Shown here: positions 36,110 to 46,899 of the stretch, piece after piece | Layout of the letters: each line of letters starts with the position of its first letter | Position numbering within the stretch: position 1 is the stretch's first letter | Source: Saxidomus purpurata | Lineage: Eukaryota; Mollusca; Bivalvia; Venerida; Veneridae | Length of the DNA: 64,000 nt | Direction: 5' to 3' | NCBI GenBank assembly: GCA_022818135.1 | Contig: JAFMSR010000001.1 | Coordinates: forward strand, 9,538,154 to 9,602,153 | The notes under the pieces: model-generated | Databases searched by the model: none | Seen by the model: the letters and a program-made list of their open reading frames with translations, nothing else | Told to the model about the DNA's origin: nothing | Program-made: the position numbers and the translations under genes

Positions 36110-37300
36110 GCATGTCAAATTTTAACTCCAGTGGCATAATTTGAACAAACTTGGTAAAGAGCCTCTAGGAAATGCTAAATGCCAAATAACTTACTTTTGT
36201 ACCTTGTGGTTATGAGCAAAAAATGTTCAAAGTTTCTTCCTATATATCTCTATGTAATATTGACCAAATGCGCGTGGCAAACTTTAGTACCACGTATATG
36301 CTTTCTTGGTAGAGGACCAGTAGACAATGCTACATAAAATATCTAAGTTTTGGACCTCGTGTTTTTAGGGGATAAGATTGTAAAGGTGAATCCTATACAG
36401 GTCAATGCAAAACAATTGACCAATTAGCAGGCCCTATTATGACCCCATGGGGGCATGATTTGAACAACCTTAAGTAAGTAGATGACCGCTAGACATTGCT
36501 TTGTACCAAAGCCGTGTTGTTTTTGAGAAAAAGACATTTAATCAAAAGATGTGACCACCTGGGCGGCGGGGACAAATTTTAGCACAGGAGCATGAATTGA
36601 ACAAACATGGTATACAACCACTAGACAATAGTATGTACAAAATCTAAGATCTGAGGCTTATTGTTTTGGAGTAGAAGATTTTTAAAATTTCTCCTATACA
36701 GGTGACCACCCGGGCGGGCCAGTTGTGACCAAGGGGTATGACTTGAACAAAATTGGTACATGACCACTGTTTACACAGCATATCTTAGCTCTGAGCCCTG
36801 TGGGTTTAAAAAAGAAGGTTGAACTACTATTTATTCAAATCAAGTAACCACCTGGGCGAATACAATTTTGGCCCTAGGGACATGATTTGGAACCAACTTG
36901 GTAGATAACCAATAAATAATATTATATACAAAATATCTGAGCTGCTAGCCCTGTGGTTTCGGAGAAGACGATTATAAAAATGTCTCCTTAATAAGTCTTT
37001 AAACAAAAGTGACCACCCGTGCTGGGCCAGGTATGACCACAGGGGTATTATTTGAACAGACTTGGTAGAAAACCAGTGGACAATGCTATACAGAAAATAT
37101 CGAAATTATGTGCCTCATGGTTGTTGGAATTGTATTCAATTTCTCTTATATAAGTCTATGTAAAACAAGTAATAACCCGGGTGGGGCCAATTTTAACCCT
37201 AATACCATGATTTGAACAAACCTGACAAGTACCACTTGACATGACTATACCAGATATATATAAGAAAGCTCTTTGATTTCGGTTTCGGTAAAGGAGACTT
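36110..37300 (+). repeat. Repeat family R3, long array (about 140-165 bp units)
   Basis: Units marked by 'catgatttgaacaaacttgg', 'gtgaccacctgggcggg' and 'ttttNgagNagaag' recur; the 'catgatttgaac' marks lie near 36451, 36588, 36735, 36878, 37044 and 37203. Diverged units, no coding content. Confidence 0.7.
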
Positions 37301-37674
37301 TCTAAGATTTTTATATTTTTAGTTCTGGTGTTCAGTCAACTGAAATTGAAGACATTAAAAGTGAAGTTCGTGAACACATCTACTAGAAGGACATAAGAAA
37401 TGCGTGTTTAAAGATTCGTTCCCTTCGCTGAATGGGAGATGCGCATATAAGAGACTTTATATTTCTTTCATCAAATTGTATTTACGAAACACCCATTCTT
37501 GATGATAAAAGAGAAGGTAAGCGTTTAAAAAAGAATTGACATATTATAGAATCATTACGGTAATTTGACGCTGAAATTGAATTATTTTGATATACATGTA
37601 TATGAGAACAAATATAAGTATTATTTCCCGTGCACGATGCTCTAATAGTGTCAATATGGGAAAATTGGACTTAA

Positions 37675-38567
37675 GGGGGGTCACTGGTGAGGTTTTGGAT
37701 TTTTGCACTTCCGGAAATTTACATTTGTTATATTTCAAAAATGATGAGTGAACTAAAAAAAAAACAATTATGTAATAGTAAACTTAGGCACAATAGGAAT
37801 ATTTGAGTGTAAAAAAATTGAACATTTTTGAGAAAAAATATTTTGACCTCACATTTTGTGACTAAATTGACAAATTTTGTTATATGCCAAAATGGGGGTA
37901 GGGGTACAAAAATAGTCATTTCTCAAAAACCATTTAAGATATTTACTTATTTCAAACTGTATTACAAGAAGAACTGTTAGGATATAAAAATGTATTATTA
38001 ACTAGTTCCTTTTACAGTTCTTTGTTACAGACATATGCCGTCATATCTCAAAGCTCGTCAAAATCTAAAAAAACACATTTTTTGTCAGTTTTTATTGAAT
38101 TTCGTTCTTATATGCACATTGACCCCCATTTTTTTTTTTGCTTTCTATAACAAAGGTTTTAATCAAACTGTAGAAAAAATATCTGAAAAACCTTGTTATT
38201 TCTTTATCATGAAATATTTATTTATCAAAATTTGAAAAAATGAATTTTAGTAAAGTGGGTGGGGTAATAATAAGGAGCGTAATATTTTTTCAGATGATGA
38301 TAGAAATATCAATATCTCTAATTTTTCATTTTTAAGTATGACATACTACATTAGAAGAGATAATAATCGTTTACAATACGAATATTCTAGCTAATTCTGC
38401 ATTAAGCACCTTTTCTGATAGTGTATCACTAAAGATTAATATTGCGAAAAAGTTAAGTCATTGACCTATCATTATTTTTCCAGAAATTCACTAGCAATAT
38501 GTTAGTCTTCATAAAAAACAGGGTCAGTAAAATTTCTTGTTATTTTGAATTTCAGCAGTGACCCCCC
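37675..38567. mobile_element. TTAA-flanked non-autonomous element (piggyBac-like)
   Basis: Begins GGGGGGTCACTG and ends CAGTGACCCCCC, perfect 12-bp inverted ends, with TTAA directly outside on both sides (37671-37674 and 38568-38571). TTAA target duplication is the hallmark of the piggyBac superfamily. The 893-bp interior is AT-rich with no transposase. Confidence 0.7.
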
Positions 38568-39249
38568 TTAACTGTTTTGTGAAATAAAGTTATGTGCTCG
38601 AAATATTCAATAACAGTAATTTGATCAAAATATCTATGCAAATAAAAGGTGGATACTTTGTCTTTTTGCTGAATGACCTCCGCCAAGAGCCAAAATCCCA
38701 AGATGTTATTCTCGTGCCATTGTAAACAACTCTCTGTCCGTCCGTTCGTCCGGCTTTCTGTACGTTTGACTCAAGGTTAATGGTCCTGTTACAGTATGTT
38801 CAGCTTAGTTTTTCATTTCAAATAAGACTGAATTATTCTCAGCATCACATTTTCTCAAAAGATACATTCCAATCAACACTGATTATCTAGAAAACATCAT
38901 CATAAAATCTTCAAAAACGGTTTGAATTCCAAACACGTTTTAGACATTGCAACTTGTCTGTGTCGTGGTTATTATCACAAAATTTCAAAGCGTATTTCTA
39001 ACGTCTTCTGAAAGATTTGTTTTTGCGATCAGAAACTTCGTTACTCTTTTATCTTACATATAATTTGATACAATACTAGTCAATTATTTCTGAATAAATA
39101 AGGCCTTTCAAACATATAAGCGAGAGGCGTATACATAACGTGCTGGACCATGAGACACGAGATTCGTAAATTTGCTAAAGTGACATGAATTTCTCAGCAA
39201 TTATTTTTGTGACTGACATTTCGTGATATAACGAAAGGTTCTTTGACAC

Positions 39250-39720
39250 GTGATGCATAGGTTTTTTCTGTTTGTGTATGGTGAAAAGACATAGTCAACA
39301 CCATATGATGGTGGTTCTTTTGTGTCATGTCGTGCTGTCGTTATGCCACATCTCTAAATGCGACAACTCGACCGACATGTTTTGAAACGTTGTCGTTCGG
39401 GCGACCCCTCAAAGATTTGAAAATTTGGAGTATTTGCTCCTCATCCAAACAGATGCGAGGTAAAGCAAGAAAGATGCAAAACAACAACATGAATAGTCCG
39501 TTGTCCCGTCGTGTTGTCGCGTGTGGATATTCGACCAGTCGCTTTATTTTGTCATAGTCTTGTGTTTGCGATCCCGACAAAATATGTATTGTTGACGTGT
39601 TATCGTTTCGGCGCCCCGTCCAAGCAGATGAGACAGCACGACAAAAGATGCAACAACACGCTAAAAACATGCGAAACAACGACAAAAATAATGTAGATGA
39701 TTTACATTGTACTAAATGTA
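39250..39720. mobile_element. GC-rich insertion in the duplicated upstream segment
   Basis: Flanks at 39.08-39.24 and 39.72-39.83 kb match a continuous sequence at 14.04-14.31 kb, so this stretch is inserted (empty site near 14205-14215). It is rich in 'cgacaa' motifs, like the 18-kb palindromic element, and contains a roughly doubled internal segment ('agatgcNacaacaac' near 39472 and 39645). I cannot identify clean terminal repeats. Confidence 0.5.
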
Positions 39721-41899
39721 TCATATACAGTTTACGAAAGGAATGTGAGTTGTATAATGATGTTTGATTGAAAAGTCATGTTCAGCTTTTAAGCTCGTAT
39801 TGGCAAATCAGTACAAAATCTTATAAGGTAAACGGCATAATGAAATAAATCGTATATTTTATCTGTTTTTAACAATACTCTCTAAAGTGTAAAATTGCCA
39901 TTTGTTCAACTACGAATTCGCCTGTTCCTTCGTATTATGCCTTGAACATTAAGATTTTGAATCAATGCACAAACAATTGTGTAAAATAACTAAGATATAT
40001 TTCCTATCTTTTCCTGTATATACTGAAAAATAATGTAATATTGCTGTTTCCAATGCTTAAAGATATATTCAAGTCAAAAAGTTAAATAATATCAATGTCC
40101 TAAGATATTGTTTAGAGTTATTGTTAAATCACGTTCGACCGTTTGTCCGTCTGTTAGTTCTAGTTTCATAATCGTTGTTTAAGTTGAATTATTAATAGGT
40201 AAAATATGCTAAAACTTATTTGTAAATAACCTATTAAATATATCGTAATCTCATATTAGTAATAATTAATAATAATAATAAGTATACAATCATGCCACTT
40301 GCAGTTTAATGTAAAAAAATGTATCATTTGATATCAGTGTTCCAGAATTAGTGACAATTTGCTTTGAATCATAATGAAGAGTGACAAGTAATTACCGTTG
40401 ACAACTAGACTTCATCAAACGAAGATCTAGATACATTTACTCATGCTTACTGTGAAATGTTTCCTTTCAAAATTTCTTACCGATAGTCACCTACTGTAAA
40501 ACATAAAACCATATGAAATCTAGACTTATCTTTCAATGTTTCTTACTTAATTCAGTAAAGCCAAAATACATGTATTGTTTATCGTCAACCCAGAGTCTTA
40601 CAGAGTTCATAGAAAGCTTTCCTAAAAGCAAATGTCACACCGAATCACTTCATTTCTTGAGTATTTCAGGAATAATTTACCAGGGTAATATTGTTGGGAT
40701 TACATTGCAAAGACATTATTATCTTGAAAATTCCACACGGTCAATAGTTTTAGAAAAGAAAACACTTATAGCATCTTTTATCTATGATCTCGGTAGTAAT
40801 GGATAGATATCGGCTTTTCAAATACAAACACTGATAATAGTGTATCTGCCATTTTCTTATACTCCTTTACAAGTATATTTAATTTTTTAAAAATCAGACT
40901 GTATATGACTGCTTGATAAAGATTAATTCTGAAATAAAATAATGATGATTTCTTAAACAAAATTATGTATGTTAAGTAGCAATTAACAATGATCTCGTAG
41001 AATTGATATATTTGTCTCCACGATTCAATTATACTACAGCACATCAACGCTTATATATTTATATATAGTCCGCGATCAGTTATATCGCATTATGCTACAC
41101 AGTCCAGTGTACCTTCATTTCACAACTAGACATTGTCAACCAGCACTAAACTAATGATTTATTCTTATCTTATTTCATTTAAATAACAATTTGCAATAAA
41201 ACACATAATACAGGCAGCAGTTTAAAACCATGTCACAATAAAATAGCCAGGAGTGATAAATATACATTTACATTTATCGTTTTTATGATTTCTTAATATT
41301 TATACAAGCTCCCATGTAAGATAACAACTATTTAGCCTCGAAAGTGCATTCTATCGGAAATATGTGAAATGACAATCTCACCGTGAGATTCCGTTTTCTC
41401 GATAAGACAAAAGCACATACATGTACATTTGTATAGCACCAAAACGTCTACAATGATTTTGAAATTAGATCATTTAGTGAAGAAAACTTTTTAAGAGGCC
41501 CTTTTAAAATAACCTAGTCCAAATAACAAAAATGTATGAACTATCAACGCTTTAGAGGAAATAACCAAATATTCTCATTTATTTAAATGTGGATCTGGAT
41601 TAGATAAAAGTGACTACTTAACCATAATGAGACTTAAAACTATGAATTAAGTAATAAATGAAAAGTGTATAAAATCTAAAATCGGTGGCATCATAAATAC
41701 TGAACTAAACAAAGAATCTTATAAAATAATATACTGCAAAACGTCTTAGAATCCAGACATACGACAGACCATGCGACGATGACGTCGTTTAAATGACGTC
41801 ATTTGTTCTATGTTTTCTGATGACGTTTCCCGCGATTTTCAATGTTTTATAGAAACAAACTCAATAAAAATAGAGTTTTAACCATAAAATAAACAGAAA

Positions 41900-42050
41900 A
41901 ATTGTTGGTATCGGTTTAATATCACGTCAATTTCACTCGTGAACACCAAGGGTAGTTATTTTCACTCGTGGCTGCGCCACTCGTGAAAATATCACTTTTG
42001 GTGCCCACTCGGTGAAATTATGACATGATCTTACACCGAAACCAACAATT
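41900..42050. mobile_element. Hairpin element
   Basis: The left arm ATTGTTGGTATCGGTTTAAT is matched by the right arm ending CACCGAAACCAACAATT, with 'actcgtg' hairpin motifs between them. A small MITE-like foldback. Confidence 0.5.
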
Positions 42051-42446
42051 ATCCTCTATATATTGTTGAAGGTCATATGGAAATAAAATTGTTCTAAATT
42101 AAAAATTTACTTCTACAAATATATTTCCGCACTAACTTTTGGTCTAAATTTTTGAGTGTCTGTCTTATCAAAAGAAAGTTTCAACAATTTTAACAATTTT
42201 TGTCTTACTTTTGTCATATCTAACTTTGCAAAAAGATAGACTTTTGAAAAATATGATGGTTAAATTGTAAAAATGCATAAGTAGTAAATCATATTTTGTT
42301 TCATATTTCTCCATCAAGGGTATGTTATTTTTGTTGCATTTTAATTCTTCTTTTACATTGTTGAAGGCCATATGAAAATAAGATGTATTTTGATTTACAT
42401 GTAAATCCTTGTATGTCTGATATGTAACCTTCATGAAATAAAAATT

Positions 42447-42447
<1 letters not shown>

Positions 42448-42475
<28 letters not shown>
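42448..42475. repeat. (TTA)n microsatellite
   Basis: About nine TTA units directly beside the A-rich end of the retroposon that starts at 42480. Confidence 0.9.
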
Positions 42476-42477
<2 letters not shown>

Positions 42478-42479
42478 CT

Positions 42480-42976
42480 AAAAAAACAAAAATAATATCA
42501 AACAGGGAATGCCACGTACCAAAAACGCAGCCTCCCCAAAACGAACCCCACAGCACCCAGAAGTGCACACCACCAACACACACACACACACACACACGCA
42601 CACAAACACGACACACACACACAATCATGTACACACACACATATACACTACCAACACACACTAGCATACAAAGCAAACACACGAGGACAAAACGAACAAT
42701 TAAAGGAACACAGTGGGGCACCGCCTTGGAACGGTCAGTGGCAAAAACACCACTGGGGAGCTTAAACCGGTTTATGGTGCGCACCCAACCTCACTCTTAC
42801 CCCCACCATGTTCCAAAGTCACAGGACAGTGTAAATAAAAGTAATCCCTGCTAGGTGAATCTCTAACACACGCAATGGAAACAAAAGGCATGGTATGTAA
42901 AACACAAAAATGCTCGTGTATAAATATATAAAAAGCAAACCTTGAGAACCAAAAAACGTATGTACTCAATGCCTTG
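42480..42976 (-). mobile_element. 5'-truncated retroposon with (CA)n, copy 1
   Basis: Antisense copy. Its 3' end (minus-strand TTTGATATTATTTTTGTTTT) lies at 42480. It shares the (CA)n block and 'caaaacgaacaattaaagga' with the copies at 59144-59455 and 61083-61632. The match to the third copy continues to about 42976. The open frames here come from the (CA)n tract and are not genes. Confidence 0.7.
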
Positions 42977-44530
42977 TAAAGTATACACAAATAAGCCTCA
43001 TTAACCATTTAAATTAACCTTGCATAATATATTCAAAAGCCTCACCACGGTTCTCGGCTATTAGACCATGGTCTGTTAAACGTGAGGTTAAGTGTACAAC
43101 AGCTTCATAGTTTTGAAAAAAAAGTATCTGTTTTCTATTGATCTATTTTTTAACTCATGTAAGCACAAGTTGTTTTTTAAGGAAAATATCAGGGTATCTA
43201 GAATACTTTGTCAAGTGGTTGTGCTTTATTAAAATTTGTGATTCGTTATTGTTGATTTCACAGACGCAAATAAGTTAATATTTTGACATTTTCGTGGTAG
43301 ATAGAAAAATCGATATATTTCGCAGATAAGAATCATTACTTGAAAATGTGCAAAAATATTAAATACCTATTATGGAAATATAAATACTCTCAAACATGAA
43401 AACCACATACTTACCATTTCAATCGCTGAAACGATGACATTTATAATGATCGTGAAAAGTAAAAAATAAATAGTAGCAAACTGTAGATTTGTTTTGTTTA
43501 CACTGTCAGTGGTCAGGTACGTAGATGACGTATCGAACTACACTTTAGGTTGAATTCGTAACTGACTTTTTACTATGCATTTTTAGATATTATTTTTTTT
43601 TATTTTCATATACGTTTGTGTGCCAATTTGTGACATATTTATATCGTACAGGGGAGGTCAGAGTCTAAAAAAAAACAGCGGAATTACACATGTAGATTAA
43701 AATCACACAACAGTGAACTAAGGAACAAACACTTTCTTTTATGTCTAGCAGCAGATAATAAAGTTGTTTTAGGTTTTAGGTAAATGTTGTCAGTTATAAA
43801 ATATGGATCCGAAGATAAAAAATAGGCCGATGTCTTCGAGCAAATTCTCGCTGCAACATTTACCATCGCTTCGTTATATAAATGTTCAACTAAATGGTTT
43901 GTTTTTATTGAAGGAAAAGTGTATGCTTAAGTCATGTTTTCACATTTTCTTTCTTGAAGCTTTAACTAATCATTAACACGTCTTCACATAATTAGAAAAA
44001 TATATTGACATTACAAGAATTCGACCATTACCGATAATTGTATGAAACATTATTGATCGGTTTATTCTTTATCGCTTTCAGAATCTTACTGAATACAAAT
44101 ATTTAAATAGGTATCAGAAAATGAAATCGCTGCCGGTGGCTGACAATCAGTGTTCGTATATTGTTCTCTAACAAAACCTAATGCAATTTAATAGCCTGAA
44201 GAATCCTATTACTGCATCCTTTGTTGAACCATGGAACGAAATTTCATCGTTATTTCGAAAAGACATCTTCGCAAAATTGCTCCTGCTTCAAGCTCTTTCA
44301 CGTATACCACTGCATGTAATAGGAAAAGGTAGTACGTTACCGTTACTATCAAAGTGGCGCCACGATTCCCTGTCGATCATTTGGTTAACTTTCGATTTTA
44401 TCGCTGCTACATGTTGTACATTCGTAATATCAGTGGGATATATTAGGTGTGTAACACATTTCGGACACAAAAACTTCTAATTTGTGTCGTAATAAATTAA
44501 ATGATAATACATTTAATGTCGAGTATTTGA

Positions 44531-44706
44531 TGTTGTGTCCCTGACTGTAAAGAAAATGTTGGACATTTATTTTCCATTGGAAAGCAACTTAAAGACTATT
44601 AGTAACTGGATAAATGTCATGCGTCGCAGAAATGGATATATTCCTTTTAAACATGCAGTAGTTTATAGTGCTCATTTTGATGATAGTGACTATCTTCAGA
44701 TAAAAA
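44531..44706 (+). pseudogene. THAP-like zinc-finger remnant (frameshifted)
   Basis: One frame gives CCVPDCKENVGHLF, the start of a THAP finger (C-x3-C version). One frame over, the sequence continues FPLESNLKTISNWINVMRR and then VVYSAHFDDSDYL, matching the family's F-P, W and C-x2-H-F positions. The third zinc-binding Cys is replaced by Tyr, and a frameshift separates the halves, so it cannot be functional as read. THAP fingers occur in P-element-like transposases and in host genes; I cannot tell which this was. Confidence 0.45.
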
Positions 44707-44798
44707 AAACTGATCAGCAATGGAGGTTTTTATTTATTTGTTTTCCTCTAAATACTAAGGCTGTGTTGAAATATAGTAACTCTTTTCGTCATCATTAA

Positions 44799-45208
44799 AG
44801 TGACATTATGCGCATTTTTTTCAAGTAAAAATCCAGCTGAATATGGTGTGTGTACAAAAGCGTAGAGGAAATAATAGCTTTTAACCCAATACACCAAACT
44901 CTTCACGCTACCAGTATGAAATAATAACTTTCAAAATATTGATTTTCTTATTTGACTGGGAGAGTCAATTTAAGAAAAGAACAACTGCATGCAGGAGTTG
45001 CTTCCCTTCCACTGCCGAAATCTCTACCAAGACACAATCAAGTATCATTTTATGAGTCCGATTTTTTATAATCTAAAGCACCAACTTCAAATACTAATGC
45101 GGTATAATCATTAATTTAACACATTTAGATGAACAGCAACCAAAAATTGCTTTTATAAAACTGTCACCAAAAATACACTATGTGCAGTAAGATGCGCATA
45201 ATGTCACT
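44799..45208. mobile_element. TTAA-flanked MITE (piggyBac-like)
   Basis: Ends AGTGACATTATGCGCA and its complement TGCGCATAATGTCACT, with TTAA outside on both sides (44795-44798 and 45209-45212). 410 bp with no coding capacity. It includes 'ggagttgcttccctt', a short motif also seen elsewhere in the window. Confidence 0.8.
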
Positions 45209-46450
45209 TTAAATGTTCAAAACACACCGATTATTAATGATCACATGAACTAAAATATAAACGCATTTAGGACACACCGAAATTCAAAAGAACACTTTTT
45301 CATTTTCTCAATTAAATTCACAAATAGATGTTGATATTGCTGAAATAACTGAAAACTTACTCGAAATAATTTATTGCGAAAACTTACGTTTATGAAAATA
45401 CTACTTTTATCTATAGTCTACTTTCACTAGAAAAATGTCTCTGAACTAACTCACTTTTCCGTCTTGACTGATTTTCATTTCGCGAACGTAAACATCATCT
45501 TTCTGATACATGTGTAGATTTTATAATAAACATACAACATACATTTTCTTCTCGTGATGCGCAATATTAAATATGTACAATATGTACGTGTATTCATGCT
45601 GCTGGACCGGGAATCTAGCAAATAACCAACTACTTTCTCCCATTCTTGACTCTCCATTATGTATCAGTTACACGGAATACATAATTTGATCACTGCTACT
45701 GAAGTTGTACATTTAAACGCACTACTTAAAAGCGATATAAGTGTCTGTTTTACATATGCAAACCTTTAGACCAATTTAATGTTACATTTATAAAACAAAC
45801 ATGAAAAAAAGGATTTCTCAAATTTGAACTTTTGATACAAATGTGAATGAACTATTAAAATAGATTAATTTAAAGATCTTAAATTTTCTTGAATATTTAC
45901 TTTTTCAATTTGCTTGCTGATAATACTTAAACTAATACTAACACATTTGTAATATGGTATAAGCTTTATAGTACTAAAAGCCACTATTTTGTTTCATATT
46001 CTTAATATCATTTATGCTTTCAGAGGTTTGTAAAAGCTAAGGACTTAATTCTTAAATGATACATCACAACTGACATTATAGATTGATTCAATAATGTTTT
46101 AAGACAGGATAGGGTATCAACAATATCAATTCATCTTTGCTGAGGAGGTTGTCTGCAGTTGATTAGAGCTCTCTGGGACTTTTGCCTGTCAACTAAGTTT
46201 TATTTACATTTAATTTAGCTTTAATTAAAATCAATAAGAACGTCAATAAGAAATGCGGTGCTTTTATCTTGTACAGCGTCAAAACTTCTACAGAAGGGTA
46301 GAATATATGTACCAGTTTAGCATATGGGGATATTCACCATCTTCACTTGTCCGTGTACTTTAATTTACCTTTTTTTGTAGAATTATCAATACGTTAAATA
46401 GGTTGGAATTGCTCTTGAAACAATGTCATATGTAATGTAAGTATGTTTAT

Positions 46451-46671
46451 ATACTAATTTATTTATTCTCGATTGCGAAACAAGTTCTTACAACTTAGAT
46501 TAATCGCTCTCGAGACTCATTCCAATTGGAATCAACCTCGAAGAGAGAGAGGCAATGTGGAATCATTTGTGTCTTGCCTAAGGACACTACCGACATGGCG
46601 ATGGTAGGGATCGAACCCGGGGCCCTTCGATCCTGAGGCGAACGCGCTACCATTGCGCCACAGCGGCTCCT
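46451..46671 (-). repeat. tRNA-derived SINE (family 1), most complete copy
   Basis: Minus strand: head GGAGCCGCTGTGGCGCAATG with A-box, then B-box GGGTTCGATCCC, the body with 'gtgtccttaggcaagacaca' and 'gagagcgattaatc', and the 3' end 'cgagaataaataaattagta'. The head does not close a tRNA acceptor stem, so it is a SINE and not a tRNA gene. Confidence 0.8.
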
Positions 46672-46899
46672 GTAAGTATGTAGGTCTACACGCTTGACAG
46701 TTCTTTTTAGAAAGTCTAAATACACAACATGTAACGATATGTTTGTTGTATTGTATGTATGACAGGCATCATTTGAAATATGTTTCAGAATAAGTGACAA
46801 CTAATTCTTTCAGACACACTGACTTAGCCATCTATATAAATAACCCGTGCTTGTTCTGTAATGAGTCAATGTATGATAAGATGCTTAACCCTTCCTTTC

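Larger units (their letters stand above)
40500..46300. repeat. Tandem segment copy U0 (diverged)
   Basis: First of three diverged tandem copies. Shared blocks: 'cttgagtatttcaggaataa' near 40.66 kb (also 47.0 kb), the 'actNtgaattaagtaataa' block near 41.64 kb (also 48.16 kb), 'tcaNtcagcttcc'-type sequence near 44.13 kb (also 48.86 and 58.53 kb) and 'gcagttgatNagagct' near 46.15 kb (also 51.63 and 60.44 kb). No conserved coding frame seen. Confidence 0.55.

Noticed and set aside
42431..42784. Long frames rich in Cys/Val or Thr/His repeats here and at 59129-59533 and 61064-61436
   Set aside because: They are translations of (CA)n/(GT)n tracts within one retroposon family.
46590..46671. Possible functional tRNA gene on the minus strand
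   Set aside because: A- and B-boxes are good but the acceptor stem cannot close, and a SINE body with dispersed copies follows.
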